DNA of 64,000 nucleotides, from NCBI RefSeq assembly GCF_001563285.1, contig NZ_CP005188.1, positions 2,237,501 through 2,301,500 of the forward strand, read 5' to 3'. Shown piece by piece: positions 30,113-39,876 of this stretch (its first letter is position 1; every line of letters starts with the position of its first letter). Position numbers and translations under genes: made by a program. Origin of the DNA: Sphingobium sp. MI1205. Its GTDB lineage: Bacteria > Pseudomonadota > Alphaproteobacteria > Sphingomonadales > Sphingomonadaceae. The notes below the pieces were generated by a model that had not been told where the DNA came from, did not search any database, and saw only the letters and a program-made list of their open reading frames with translations.

Positions 30113-31423
30113 TCACTCCGCCGCCTCCATCACGGGCGCGCCGCGTTCGTTGATCCGCCGCTCGATCTCCGGCCGGAAGTGCCGGATCAGGCCCTGGATC
30201 GGCCAGGCCGCCGCGTCGCCAAGCGCGCAGATGGTGTGCCCTTCGACCTGCTTGGTCACCTGATGCAGCATGTCGATTTCGCCAATGTCCGCCTCGCCCG
30301 AGCGCAGGCGTTCCATCACGCGCCACATCCAGCCGGTGCCTTCGCGGCAGGGCGTGCACTGGCCGCAGCTCTCATGCTTGTAGAAGTAGGAGAGACGGCT
30401 GATCGCGCGGACGATGTCGGTCGACTTGTCCATGACGATGACCGCTGCCGTGCCGAGGCCCGAACCAAGCGCCTTCAGGCCATCAAAGTCCATCGGCGCA
30501 TCCATGATCTCACGCGCAGGAACCAGCGGAACCGACGACCCGCCGGGGATCACCGCCAGCAGATTATCCCAGCCGCCGCGAATGCCGCCACAATGCCGGT
30601 CGATCAGCTCCTTGAAGCTGATGCCCATCGACTCCTCGACGACGCAGGGCTTGTTCACATGGCCGCTGATCTGGAAGAGCTTGGTGCCCTTGTTATTTTC
30701 CCGCCCGAAGCTGGAGAACCATTCGGACCCACGCCGCAGGATCGTGGGAGAAACAGCTATCGATTCCACATTGTTGACCGTCGTGGGACAACCATAGAGG
30801 CCCGCGCCAGCCGGGAAAGGCGGCTTCAGGCGCGGCTGGCCCTTCTTGCCCTCCAGGCTTTCGATCTGCGCGGTTTCCTCGCCGCAGATATAAGCGCCCG
30901 CGCCGCGATGGACGAAGACGTCGAAATCATAACCGGATCCGCATGCGTTCTTGCCAAGGAAGCCCTTCTCATAGGCCTGCTCCACAGCGGCGAAGAGCAC
31001 CTTCGCCTCATAGATGAACTCGCCGCGAATATAGATATAGGCCGCGCGCGCCCGCATCGCGAAGCCCGCGACCAGCGCGCCCTCGATCAGCTTGTGCGGA
31101 TCATGACGGATGATTTCGCGGTCCTTGCACGAACCCGGCTCGGATTCGTCCGCATTGATGACCAGAAAGCTCGGACGGCCATCCTTGCTTTCCTTGGGCA
31201 TGAAGCTCCACTTCATGCCGGTCGGGAAGCCCGCGCCACCACGGCCGCGCAGGCCCGAAGCCTTGATGCGCTCGATAATCTCGTCCTGGCCGATTTGCAG
31301 CAGCGCCTTGGTATTGTCCCAATCGCCACGCTTCATCGCCGCGTCTATGCCCCAATCCTGGAAGCCATAGACGTTGGTGAAGATGCGGTCCTTGTCGCTG
31401 AGAGGCGCAATCACGTCACTCAT
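30113..31423 (-). CDS. nuoF: NADH-quinone oxidoreductase subunit F
   Basis: A 436-residue NADH-binding subunit with FMN and cluster N3. It shows the glycine-rich NADH/FMN motif [42 protein letters not shown] FMN contacts ([11 protein letters not shown]), and [19 protein letters not shown], whose cysteines hold the 4Fe-4S cluster. The length and order match alphaproteobacterial NuoF. It starts with ATG. A REPIN-like repeat separates it from nuoE, and four bases separate it from the small ORF downstream. Confidence 0.96.
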   Translation of the reverse strand: MSDVIAPLSDKDRIFTNVYGFQDWGIDAAMKRGDWDNTKALLQIGQDEIIERIKASGLRGRGGAGFPTGMKWSFMPKESKDGRPSFLVINADESEPGSCKDREIIRHDPHKLIEGALVAGFAMRARAAYIYIRGEFIYEAKVLFAAVEQAYEKGFLGKNACGSGYDFDVFVHRGAGAYICGEETAQIESLEGKKGQPRLKPPFPAGAGLYGCPTTVNNVESIAVSPTILRRGSEWFSSFGRENNKGTKLFQISGHVNKPCVVEESMGISFKELIDRHCGGIRGGWDNLLAVIPGGSSVPLVPAREIMDAPMDFDGLKALGSGLGTAAVIVMDKSTDIVRAISRLSYFYKHESCGQCTPCREGTGWMWRVMERLRSGEADIGEIDMLHQVTKQVEGHTICALGDAAAWPIQGLIRHFRPEIERRINERGAPVMEAAE

Positions 31424-31440
31424 GCCACGACTCCCATATT

Positions 31441-31517
31441 CGTCATCCCAGCGAAAGCTGGGATCTCAGGCGTCGGCGCGCTGAGGATGGAGACCCCAGC
31501 TTCCGCTGGGGTGACGG
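31441..31517. repeat. REPIN-like inverted repeat between nuoE and nuoF (copy 1)
   Basis: Two hairpin arms face each other: CGTCATCCCAGCGAAAGCTGGG on the left and the complementary type CCCCAGCTTCCGCTGGGGTGACG on the right, each arm a stem closed by a short GAAA/GGAA-type loop. The same element recurs at 32211, 43198, 48112, 50171 and 52784. Confidence 0.8.
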
Positions 31518-31532
31518 AACGGGGACAAACCA

Positions 31533-32201
31533 TCACGCCCACTCCCCCCGATAATCGTGATTTTCGCCCACCATTTCCTTGAGCGTGGTCGGACCGCCTT
31601 CGGGGCAGCTCGTTTGGCGCTCGATCTGCGGCCCGATCTTGGGCTGCTTGCCAGCGGCGAGATCGTCGAGGATCGCGCTCATGCTGTCATAGGTCAGGTC
31701 TTCGTAATTATCGTCGTTGATCTGGACCATCGGCGCGTTGGCGCAGGCGCCCAGGCACTCGACTTCGTTCAGCGTGAACAGGCCGTCAGGCGTCGTGCCG
31801 CCCTTCACCAGCCCCTTGTTCTTGCAGGCCGAAAAGACATCGTCCGATCCGCGCAGCATGCAGGGCGTCGTACCGCACACCTGCACATGATAGCGGCCCA
31901 CCGGCGCGAGGTTGTACATGGTGTAGAAGGTCGCGACTTCGTAAACCCGCATGTACGGCATTTCGAGCTGGTCGGCGATATATTCCATCACCGGCACCGG
32001 CAACCAGCCGTTGGTCTGCGTCTCCGCTCCCACCTGACGCTGGGCGAGATCGAGCAGCGGCATCACCGCCGACTGCTGCCGTCCTGCGGGATAGCGGGCG
32101 ATGACCTTCTTCGCCTGTTCGGCATTCTCCGGCGTCCAGGCAAAATTGCCCCAGCGCGCGCGGGTTTCGGCCTCGTCCGGGATATGAACTGCGTCAGCCA
32201 T
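31533..32201 (-). CDS. nuoE: NADH-quinone oxidoreductase subunit E
   Basis: A 222-residue thioredoxin-like subunit with 2Fe-2S cluster N1a. The four ligand cysteines are in QVCGTTPCMLRG (two) and ECLGACANAPMVQIND (two). The N-terminal helical part has RQQSAVMPLLDLAQRQVG and MRVYEVATFYTMY. The C-terminal ~40 residues are a hydrophilic tail, longer than in enterobacteria but common in Alphaproteobacteria. It starts with ATG and is flanked on both sides by REPIN-like repeats inside the operon. Confidence 0.95.
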   Translation of the reverse strand: MADAVHIPDEAETRARWGNFAWTPENAEQAKKVIARYPAGRQQSAVMPLLDLAQRQVGAETQTNGWLPVPVMEYIADQLEMPYMRVYEVATFYTMYNLAPVGRYHVQVCGTTPCMLRGSDDVFSACKNKGLVKGGTTPDGLFTLNEVECLGACANAPMVQINDDNYEDLTYDSMSAILDDLAAGKQPKIGPQIERQTSCPEGGPTTLKEMVGENHDYRGEWA

Positions 32202-32210
32202 TTAATACAC

Positions 32211-32286
32211 CGTCACCCCAGCGAAAGCCGGGGTCTCATGAGGGTTCATGCAGCCGCCTGAGAGGCCAGCCTTCGCTGGCATGACG
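32211..32286. repeat. REPIN-like inverted repeat between nuoD and nuoE (copy 2)
   Basis: Left arm CGTCACCCCAGCGAAAGCCGGGG and right arm GCCAGCCTTCGCTGGCATGACG are inverted relative to each other, in the same layout as copy 1 at 31441. It fills most of the nuoD-nuoE gap. Confidence 0.8.
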
Positions 32287-32311
32287 GCAAGAAAGTTGGT
32301 CGAGACGGTTT

Positions 32312-33547
32312 TCACCGGTCACACTCCCCGAACACGATGTCCATCGCGCCCAATACGGCGGTGGTATCGGCCAGCATGTGGCCCTTCAGCATGAAGTCCA
32401 TCGCCTGAAGATGCGAGAAGGCCGTCGGGCGGATCTTGCAGCGGTAAGGCTTATTGCTGCCGTCCGCGACCAGATAGACGCCGAACTCGCCCTTGGGGCT
32501 TTCGGTCGCCACATAGACTTCGCCTGCGGGCACGTGGAAACCCTCGGTATAGAGCTTGAAATGGTGGATCAGCGCTTCCATCGACCGCTTCATTTCCCCG
32601 CGCTTGGGCGGCACAACCTTGCGGTCGAAGCTGGCGATCGGCCCTTCGGGCATCTCGTTCAGGCACTGCTTCATAATCCGCGCGGACTGGCGGACTTCCT
32701 CGACGCGCACCATGAACCGGTCATAGCAGTCATAGTTGGTGCCGACCGGAACGTCGAATTCCATCCGGTCATAAACGTCATAGGGCTGGCTCTTGCGCAG
32801 ATCCCAGGCGATGCCCGACCCACGGATCATCGGGCCGGAAAAGCCCCATTTCAGCGCGTCTTCCTTGGAAACGACCGCAATATCGACATTGCGCTGCTTG
32901 AATATGCGGTTGTCCGCGACCAGGCTGATCGCATCCTCGAACAGGCGCGGCAGGCGCGTGTCCAGCCAGTCGGCAATGTCGGTCAGCAGCTTGAGCGGCA
33001 CGTCCTGATGCACGCCGCCCGGCCGGAAATAGGCCGAATGCATGCGCGCACCCGAAGCCCGCTCGAAGAAGTTGAGGCAATCCTCGCGAATTTCGAACAG
33101 CCACAGGTTCGGCGTCATCGCGCCCACGTCCATGACATGCGATCCGAGGTTCAGCATGTGGTTGCAGATGCGGGTCAGCTCCGCAAAGAACACGCGCAGA
33201 TATTGCGCGCGCAGCGGCACTTCCAGGTTCAGCAGCTTCTCGATCGCCAGCACATAGCTATGCTCCATGGCGAGCGGCGAACAATAATCCAGCCGGTCGA
33301 AATAGGGCAGCGCCTGCAAATAGGTCTTGTATTCGATCAGCTTCTCGGTCCCGCGATGGAGCAGGCCGACATGCGGGTCGCAGCGTTCGACGATCTCGCC
33401 TTCCAGCTCCATGACCAGGCGCAACACGCCGTGCGCCGCCGGATGCTGCGGGCCGAAGTTGATCGTGTAGTTCTGGATTTCGGTGTCGCCGAGCGTCGGG
33501 TCCGACGCGTCGGTCACATGATCCAGCTTTTCCAGATAGTCGGACAT
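32312..33547 (-). CDS. nuoD: NADH-quinone oxidoreductase subunit D
   Basis: A 411-residue 49-kDa-type subunit that forms the quinone site with NuoB. It contains [21 protein letters not shown] with the quinone-site histidine, [29 protein letters not shown] with its conserved Tyr, and the C-terminal [24 protein letters not shown]. It is separate from nuoC, not fused as in E. coli. Its ATG overlaps the nuoC stop by one base (TGATG). Confidence 0.96.
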   Translation of the reverse strand: MSDYLEKLDHVTDASDPTLGDTEIQNYTINFGPQHPAAHGVLRLVMELEGEIVERCDPHVGLLHRGTEKLIEYKTYLQALPYFDRLDYCSPLAMEHSYVLAIEKLLNLEVPLRAQYLRVFFAELTRICNHMLNLGSHVMDVGAMTPNLWLFEIREDCLNFFERASGARMHSAYFRPGGVHQDVPLKLLTDIADWLDTRLPRLFEDAISLVADNRIFKQRNVDIAVVSKEDALKWGFSGPMIRGSGIAWDLRKSQPYDVYDRMEFDVPVGTNYDCYDRFMVRVEEVRQSARIMKQCLNEMPEGPIASFDRKVVPPKRGEMKRSMEALIHHFKLYTEGFHVPAGEVYVATESPKGEFGVYLVADGSNKPYRCKIRPTAFSHLQAMDFMLKGHMLADTTAVLGAMDIVFGECDR

Positions 33548-34341
33548 CAGGCCTTGTCCTCGGACTTTTTGTTAGCCTCGCTGTCGGTCGGCTCACCCGC
33601 GCCGCTGACGCCGGGCTTATCTGTCGTCTTGGGCGTGTCCGCCTTCGGCTCGCCCTTGGGCGCTGGCGCGGTGGGCGGCGGCGGAGGCGCGGCGACAGGC
33701 GAAGGCGCGCCGGGCGCCTGCGGAGCCTTCTCGTCGCCGGGCAGCACATATTGCGCGCCTTCCCACGGGCTCATGAAATCAAAGCTGCGGAAATCCTGGG
33801 CCAGGCGAACCGGCTCATAGACGACGCGCTTGTCCTCTTCGGAATAGCGCAGCTCGACATAGCCGGTCAGCGGGAAGTCCTTGCGCTGCGGATGCCCCTT
33901 GAAACCATAGTCGGTCAGGATGCGGCGCAGGTCGCCATTGCCCTCGAAGATGACGCCATACATGTCGAACACTTCGCGCTCCAGCCAGCCGGCGACCGGC
34001 CAAAGCTGTGTCACGCTGGGTACGGGCATGTCCTCGTCGGTCGACACCTTGACGCGGATGCGGTGGTTCCGCGTCACGCTGAGCAGGTGATAGCAAACCT
34101 CAAACCGCTCGGGACGATCGGGGTAATCGACCCCGGCAATCTCCATCAGCTGCTGATACTGCGCACGGTCGCGCAGCACTTCCATCGCCTCGACCAGACG
34201 CTCGCGCACGACGGTGAAGCTCAGCTCGTCGGCATGATCGACAGCCTCGACCAGCATGGAGCCGAGCAGGCCAGCGATTTCGTCCGCGCGCCCCTCAGGG
34301 TTCACGATCTTCGGTGCAGAATGACCCATATCAGCGCTCAA
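33547..34341 (-). CDS. nuoC: NADH-quinone oxidoreductase subunit C with a Pro/Lys-rich tail
   Basis: A 264-residue 30-kDa-type subunit of complex I. The core has [57 protein letters not shown] (the family signature) and FDFMSPWEG at its end. From about residue 200 a low-complexity tail follows, rich in Pro, Ala, Lys and Glu ([15 protein letters not shown]), which is not needed for the fold. It overlaps nuoB by 11 bases and nuoD by one. Confidence 0.95.
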   Translation of the reverse strand: MSADMGHSAPKIVNPEGRADEIAGLLGSMLVEAVDHADELSFTVVRERLVEAMEVLRDRAQYQQLMEIAGVDYPDRPERFEVCYHLLSVTRNHRIRVKVSTDEDMPVPSVTQLWPVAGWLEREVFDMYGVIFEGNGDLRRILTDYGFKGHPQRKDFPLTGYVELRYSEEDKRVVYEPVRLAQDFRSFDFMSPWEGAQYVLPGDEKAPQAPGAPSPVAAPPPPPTAPAPKGEPKADTPKTTDKPGVSGAGEPTDSEANKKSEDKA

Positions 34342-34885
34342 TCGTCCCGATCCGGCGGATCTTCCGCTGCAACTGCATCACGCCATAGAGCAGCGCTTCG
34401 GCAGTGGGCGGGCAGCCCGGCACATAGATGTCCACCGGCACGATCCGGTCGCAGCCACGCACTACAGAATAGCTGTAGTGATAATAGCCGCCGCCATTGG
34501 CGCAGGACCCCATGGAAATAACATATTTCGGTTCCGACATCTGATCGTAAACCTTGCGCAACGCAGGAGCCATCTTGTTGCACAGGGTGCCCGCCACGAT
34601 CATCACGTCCGACTGGCGCGGGGACGCGCGCGGGGCAGCGCCGAAACGCTCCATGTCATAACGCGGCATGTTCACATGGATCATCTCCACCGCGCAGCAG
34701 GCGAGGCCGAAGGTCATCCACCACAATGAACCGGTACGGGCCCAGGTGAACAGATCCTCCGTCGATGTGACCAGAAACCCCTTGTCACTGACTTCGCTGT
34801 TCAGCGCGTTGAAGAAATCCTGGTCGGGCTGCGTTCCCACCGGCGGCAAGGTGCCGGGGATGGGACGGTCAAGTTCTACTCCCAA
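34331..34885 (-). CDS. nuoB: NADH-quinone oxidoreductase subunit B
   Basis: About 184 residues carrying terminal cluster N2. The ligand cysteines are in [10 protein letters not shown] (two), [20 protein letters not shown] and [18 protein letters not shown]. There is no ATG at the right place. A TTG at 34885 has GGGAG seven bases upstream and yields the N-terminus [11 protein letters not shown] that I expect for the family, so I prefer it. A GTG at 34906 would overlap nuoA by 31 bases. Either way the gene overlaps the nuoA stop. Confidence 0.94.
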   Translation of the reverse strand: MGVELDRPIPGTLPPVGTQPDQDFFNALNSEVSDKGFLVTSTEDLFTWARTGSLWWMTFGLACCAVEMIHVNMPRYDMERFGAAPRASPRQSDVMIVAGTLCNKMAPALRKVYDQMSEPKYVISMGSCANGGGYYHYSYSVVRGCDRIVPVDIYVPGCPPTAEALLYGVMQLQRKIRRIGTIER

Positions 34886-35250
34886 TCGAGGGCTCCCTTC
34901 TTCCACGCATAAACGAGGCCAAGCACCAGCTCCGCTATGAAGATCATCATCGTCGCCCAGCCGGCCCAGCCTATCTGGTCAAGGCTGACCGCCCAGGGAA
35001 AGAGGAACGCCGCTTCCAGATCGAAGATGATGAACAGGATCGCGACGAGGTAGAAGCGCACGTCGAACTGGCTGCGCGGTTCCTCGAACGCGGGAAAGCC
35101 GCACTCATATTCCGACAGCTTGGCCGGATCAGGCTTATGCGCGCCGGTCAGGCGGCCGACCAGCATCGGCAGGAAGACGAACGCGCTAGACAGCAGCAAG
35201 GCGATCCCAAGGAAAATCAGGATCGGCAGATATTGGGCTAGATCGACCAA
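34876..35250 (-). CDS. nuoA: NADH-quinone oxidoreductase subunit A
   Basis: A 124-residue subunit with three membrane helices, first gene of the operon. The core has [45 protein letters not shown], including the conserved Cys and the acidic FDLE motif. The start is TTG at 35250 with GGGGA five bases upstream. The 126-bp region ahead of it, up to the suhB stop, should hold the operon promoter, and a possible Fur-like box is present at 35325-35339. Confidence 0.95.
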   Translation of the reverse strand: MVDLAQYLPILIFLGIALLLSSAFVFLPMLVGRLTGAHKPDPAKLSEYECGFPAFEEPRSQFDVRFYLVAILFIIFDLEAAFLFPWAVSLDQIGWAGWATMMIFIAELVLGLVYAWKKGALDWE

Positions 35251-35324
35251 CGGAATCCCCTGGGCGAAAATGAATATGGGCGCGCTTTAGGCCCGCTGCA
35301 TATGCGAAGCAAGGCCCGGCGGCG

Positions 35325-35339
35325 TGAGAATGACTCGCA
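35325..35339 (-). promoter_or_regulatory. Possible Fur-like box upstream of nuoA
   Basis: On the minus strand this 15-mer reads TGCGAGTCATTCTCA. It matches the 7-1-7 Fur consensus TGATAATCATTATCA at 11 of 15 positions and lies about 75 bp before the nuoA start codon. A match of this quality can occur by chance, so this is a suggestion only. Iron control of a complex with many Fe-S clusters would make biological sense. Confidence 0.3.
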
Positions 35340-35376
35340 AGTAACCCACATTTTGAACAACGCGACAACTGCGCCT

Positions 35377-36189
<813 letters not shown>

Positions 36190-36201
36190 GTTCTATTCTC
36201 C

Positions 36202-36223
36202 CCCCTCCCGCAAGCGGGAGGGG
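36202..36223. repeat. GC-rich palindrome, copy 1, between efp and suhB
   Basis: CCCCTCCCGC and GCGGGAGGGG form a perfect 10-bp stem around AA. It recurs at 36301-36322. The flanking ATAGGGGTGGG here and CCACCCCCTG before copy 2 are also complementary, so the two together make a larger inverted element. No T run follows, so a terminator role is uncertain. Confidence 0.7.
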
Positions 36224-36300
36224 ATAGGGGTGGGCTGCCGCGCCAGCGGCACAAAAAATGAAAGGGCAGGAGGCTCGCTTCGCTCGCCACCCACCCCCTG

Positions 36301-36322
36301 CCCCTCCCGCAAGCGGGAGGGG
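36301..36322. repeat. GC-rich palindrome, copy 2, next to the efp stop
   Basis: Same 22-bp palindrome as 36202-36223, ending 8 bp before the efp stop codon. On the minus strand it directly follows efp, so it may help end or stabilise that mRNA. The paired layout suggests a mobile-type repeat unit. Confidence 0.7.
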
Positions 36323-36330
36323 AGTTCTCT

Positions 36331-36894
36331 TTAATCCGCCCGCTTCACATATTCCCGCTCATACACATCGACGATGATGCGCGTGCCGGTGACGATATGC
36401 GGCGGCACCATGACGCGCACGCCATTGTCGAGGATCGCGGGCTTATAGCTGGCCGACGCGGTCTGCCCCTTCACAACGGCGTCAGCTTCGACCACGGTCG
36501 CTTCAACGGTTTCGGGAAGCTGGACAGAAATCGGACGTTCGTCATACATTTCCAGCATGACCATCATGCCGTCCTGAAGAAACGCCGAAGCGTCGCCCAC
36601 CAGATCCTGCGGCAGGTTGATCTGCTCATAGGTTTCCGTATCCATGAAGACGAGCATGTCGCCTTCCGAATACAGATACTGGAAATCCTTGGTGTCCAGC
36701 CGGATGCGCTCGACCGTTTCGGCGGAGCGGAAGCGGACATTGTTCTTGCGCCCGTCGATCAGGTTTTTCAGCTCGACCTGCATATAGGCGCCGCCCTTGC
36801 CGGGCTGGGTGTGCTGGATCTTGACGGCACGCCACAGGCTTCCGTCATATTCGATGTTGTTGCCGGGACGAATCTCGACGCCGCTGATCTTCAT
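36331..36894 (-). CDS. efp: Elongation factor P
   Basis: A 187-residue three-domain translation factor that rescues ribosomes stalled on polyproline. The ribosome-facing loop reads [10 protein letters not shown], with K33 at the tip. It therefore belongs to the lysine type, not the arginine type modified by EarP; whether it is modified cannot be seen. The C-terminal domain ends in [21 protein letters not shown]. The start ATG at 36894 is consistent with the usual N-terminus [12 protein letters not shown]. suhB follows. Confidence 0.95.
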   Translation of the reverse strand: MKISGVEIRPGNNIEYDGSLWRAVKIQHTQPGKGGAYMQVELKNLIDGRKNNVRFRSAETVERIRLDTKDFQYLYSEGDMLVFMDTETYEQINLPQDLVGDASAFLQDGMMVMLEMYDERPISVQLPETVEATVVEADAVVKGQTASASYKPAILDNGVRVMVPPHIVTGTRIIVDVYEREYVKRAD

Positions 36895-36989
36895 GGGAAG
36901 AGCCTGCCTATATGTCTGAAGGTGAAAAGAGCCGGCCTCTTTAAGGCTGGTGGCGCCTGTACATCGTGCCGCGTTTCAGGGCAAGTGGG

Positions 36990-37574
36990 TCAGCGGGCGC
37001 GCACCAGCAACGGATAGGGATTGATCGCACGCCCCCCATGCCATTTGTCGCCCGGCGCCATGTCGTGCACGGCAAAGTGCAAATGCGGGGCTGCCGGGTC
37101 GGCATTGCCGCTGCTGCCGACCGTCGCGATCTTCTGCCCACGCCTGACCGCCTGCCCCTCCGCCAGTCCCGGCGCATAGGCGTCCAGATGCGCATAATAA
37201 TAGATGCGCCGCCCGTCGCCCGACCGCTGATAGATGGTCAGCCCGCCGTCCTCGCTGGTAAACAGCCGTTCGATCCGCCCGTCCGCAGCCGCCAGCACGG
37301 CGCTGCCCCGCGCCGCCATGATGTCTATCGCGTCATGCGCCCGCGCCCCGCCAGCGCGCGACTGCGTAAAAGTATCGACCAGCGCGTCGGGCGCCATGCC
37401 TTCGACCGGGATCAGCAGCGCTCCCGCTTCCCTTTCCGCCCGCTCCTGCGGCACGGCATGGTTCTTCGGCGCCTGGTCCGCAGGCACGATCCGCACGCAC
37501 ATCCTCAGGAACAGGACCAGCAGCAGGATGGCAAGCCCAATGCCTGCCCACCCCCGTCTGCCGGGCCGCCTCAT
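36990..37574 (-). CDS. M23 family metallopeptidase
   Basis: A 194-residue protein with one N-terminal membrane anchor (about 10-28) and a LytM/M23 domain. The zinc ligands are in ARAHDAIDIMAARG (His, Asp) and in APHLHFAVHD, and YYAHLDAYAPGLAEGQAVRRGQKIATVGSSGN is the central block. The active-site set looks complete, so it is probably an active peptidoglycan endopeptidase at the membrane's outer face. It starts 13 bp after the L,D-transpeptidase gene, which supports a shared role in cell-wall remodelling. Confidence 0.88.
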   Translation of the reverse strand: MRRPGRRGWAGIGLAILLLVLFLRMCVRIVPADQAPKNHAVPQERAEREAGALLIPVEGMAPDALVDTFTQSRAGGARAHDAIDIMAARGSAVLAAADGRIERLFTSEDGGLTIYQRSGDGRRIYYYAHLDAYAPGLAEGQAVRRGQKIATVGSSGNADPAAPHLHFAVHDMAPGDKWHGGRAINPYPLLVRAR

Positions 37575-37587
37575 GCACCGGGCCTCC

Positions 37588-38685
37588 TCATGCCCGGAAG
37601 ACCGCCTTGACCCCGCTCTTCACCATCTGCGCCAGCCGCGCGGCATCCCAGTTGGTCAGGCGGATGCAGCCATGGCTTTCCGTGCGTCCGATAGTCTGGG
37701 GTTCGGGCGTGCCATGGATGCCGTAATGCGGCTTCGACAGGTCGATCCATACGACGCCCACGGGCCCGTTGGGACCGGGCTTGAGCACCGCTTTCTCATC
37801 GGCCGCATCGGCATCCCAGAACAGGTCGGGATTATAATGGAAGTCCGGGTTACGGCTGACGCCCTTTATCTCCCATGTGCCGATCGGCAACGGGTCATGC
37901 TCTGATCCCATGGTCGCGGGGAATTGCGCGATCAATCCATCCTGCGCGTCGAACACCCGCAGCACGCCATCGGATTTGTCCACGACGATATGGTCGGCCT
38001 GCGGCTGATCCTTCGCCACGGCCAGACTGGCGAGCGTACCGCCCCACCCGCGCTCGTCGCCCTCGATTGTGGCGACCGGCTGATTGCCGACCGCAGGCAC
38101 CCGCACCCTCGCCCCTGCCCCCAGCTTCGTATCGGGACTGTTCAATGCCACCAGCACCTCAGGCTTGGTATGAAACCGCTCCGCCAGTTTCTCGATCAGG
38201 TTGCGATAGCCCAGCATGGGCAGCTTCGCCTGCTCGCCATAATCCTTGGGGATGGTCGAATAAGGCCCGCGCGCGAAGCCTTCGGGTATCGTCACCAGCC
38301 ATGTCGCGGGCGGCGGACGGTCACCCAGCAGCGCCTTGGCCGTCGCCTCGTCAAATTTACCCGTCTCCGGCAATCCCTTCGCCTGCTGAAAGCCAGTCAA
38401 CGCCGCGGTGAAGGACATGCCCTCCTTCCCGTCCAGCACGCCGGGCGAAAATCCCGCGCGGTCGAGCGCCACCTGCGCCTGCAGGATCGGATTTTGCGGC
38501 GGCTGCGATCCGGCAGGTTCCGGCACAATCGTAAAGGCATAGGGATCGCCAGCCGTCCTGGCCGCCGTGTCCTGCGCTCCTTCGGCTTTCTGGCCCGATG
38601 GCGCCGCGCCGCTTTCATTGGCGTCGGTCACGACAACATTGCACGCCGTACAGAGCAGCGTGAGGATCAACAGATGGGTTTTCAA
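37588..38685 (-). CDS. L,D-transpeptidase (YkuD) with peptidoglycan-binding domain
   Basis: About 365 residues. A short hydrophobic leader (THLLILTLLCTACN) ends in a lipoprotein-like or signal-peptidase site. A PG_binding_1 domain with ALTGFQQAKGLPETGKFDEATAKAL follows, then a YkuD domain whose catalytic motif is HYGIHGTPEP and SHGCIRLTNWDA (Cys nucleophile). It cross-links peptidoglycan or attaches proteins to it. The frame opens far upstream at 38961, but TTG at 38685 has GGGAGAG seven bases before it and puts the leader first. The M23 gene follows 13 bp later. Confidence 0.87.
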   Translation of the reverse strand: MKTHLLILTLLCTACNVVVTDANESGAAPSGQKAEGAQDTAARTAGDPYAFTIVPEPAGSQPPQNPILQAQVALDRAGFSPGVLDGKEGMSFTAALTGFQQAKGLPETGKFDEATAKALLGDRPPPATWLVTIPEGFARGPYSTIPKDYGEQAKLPMLGYRNLIEKLAERFHTKPEVLVALNSPDTKLGAGARVRVPAVGNQPVATIEGDERGWGGTLASLAVAKDQPQADHIVVDKSDGVLRVFDAQDGLIAQFPATMGSEHDPLPIGTWEIKGVSRNPDFHYNPDLFWDADAADEKAVLKPGPNGPVGVVWIDLSKPHYGIHGTPEPQTIGRTESHGCIRLTNWDAARLAQMVKSGVKAVFRA

Positions 38686-38783
38686 GGCGATACTCTCCCG
38701 ATTGTGAGGGAGAAAACGCGCGAAGTTCGTGAAAGCTGCCTGACCCGCCGCCATTCGTTTCGGGAACGACAGAAAAAGGAGGT

Positions 38784-39476
38784 TCAGCGCGTCCCCAAAA
38801 CCTCCGCAAAGGCGCGCACGCCCGCCTCCGGGCCGCCTGCATGTCCCCAAACGGCGCTGCTCACCGCCAGAAAATCCGCGCCCGCCGCGACCAGAGGGGC
38901 GGCGTTTTCCGCCGTGATCCCGCCAATGGCGACGCAGGGCAGCTCGAACAGCGTCGTCCACCAGCCAAGGATCGACGGCTCTGCCCGGTGCAGCACTTCC
39001 TTGGTCGTCGTCGGATAGAAAGCGCCGAACGCCACATAGTCCGCCCCCGCTTCGCCTGCTTCCATCGCCAGATGGCGGCTGTCGTGACAGGTGACGCCAA
39101 TCTGCACCTTCGGCCCCAATATCTTCCGCGCCTCCCGCGGGTCGCCATCGCCCTGCCCCAGATGCACGCCATCGGCCCCCAGCCGCTGGGCGAGCGCCAC
39201 GCTGTCATTGACGATGAACGCCACTTCCCGCTCCGCGCACAGCTTCTGCAACGGTTCGGCGAGGCGCGCGATGGTGTCCTCGTCCACGCCTTTCAGCCGC
39301 AGCTGAAACGCCGCCACCTTGCCGCCATCGAACGCCTTTGCCAGCTGGTCGGCGAAGTCCTCGTCAATCGACGGTGGAGAGATCAGGTAAAGCTGGCAGG
39401 CCGGGCGAAAGCCCTTCTCAAACTGATCGGCAAAATGGGGGTCGAGCGCCAGCTCTTCGTCGGTAAAGTCGGTCAT
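38784..39476 (-). CDS. thiE: Thiamine phosphate synthase
   Basis: A 230-residue TIM-barrel enzyme that joins the thiazole and pyrimidine halves of thiamine. Motifs include [65 protein letters not shown] and [29 protein letters not shown]. The first ~25 residues ([14 protein letters not shown]) are an extra acidic leader. The start ATG at 39476 is used; an upstream frame to 39554 has no support. Its product feeds TPP enzymes such as transketolase and the 2-oxoacid dehydrogenase encoded nearby. Confidence 0.92.
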   Translation of the reverse strand: MTDFTDEELALDPHFADQFEKGFRPACQLYLISPPSIDEDFADQLAKAFDGGKVAAFQLRLKGVDEDTIARLAEPLQKLCAEREVAFIVNDSVALAQRLGADGVHLGQGDGDPREARKILGPKVQIGVTCHDSRHLAMEAGEAGADYVAFGAFYPTTTKEVLHRAEPSILGWWTTLFELPCVAIGGITAENAAPLVAAGADFLAVSSAVWGHAGGPEAGVRAFAEVLGTR

Positions 39477-39552
39477 GCGCTGCCCTTTAGCGCGTTTCGT
39501 GGACGAAGGAAAAGGATGGAACCCCATCCCGGCCCCCACGCGTTCACGGGCC

Positions 39553-39876
39553 ATGATCAGGATCGGTTGTTCAGGATGGAATTACCGCCATTGGCGCGGC
39601 CCTTTCTATCCCGAAAAACTTGTCCAGAAACGCTGGTTCGCCTTCTACGCCGAACATTTCGACACGGTGGAAATCAACAACAGCTTCTACCGCCTGCCAA
39701 AGCCGGAAACCGTCGATGCCTGGCGCGATCAGGCGCCGCCCGGCTTCTGCTACGCGGCAAAGGCCAACCGCTATCTTACCCAGGCGCTCAAGCTCAAAAA
39801 TGGCGGAGAACCGATGGAGCGGATGATGGCGTCATTCCGCCATTTCGGTGCGGCGCTCTTATACTCAACAAGTTGA
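39553..39876 (+). pseudogene. DUF72 protein, 3'-truncated
   Basis: The 107 codons encode the N-terminal part of a DUF72 protein: [19 protein letters not shown], then FDTVEINNSFYRLP, FCYAAKANRYLT and MERMMASFRHFG. Full-length members have about 240-300 residues. After FRHFGAAL the DUF72 sequence stops and a few unrelated codons (LYSTS) lead to a stop at 39876, exactly where the base composition drops. The remainder is not found downstream. The gene has been cut by the foreign segment at about 39858-40830 and is unlikely to be functional. DUF72 function is unknown. Confidence 0.85.
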
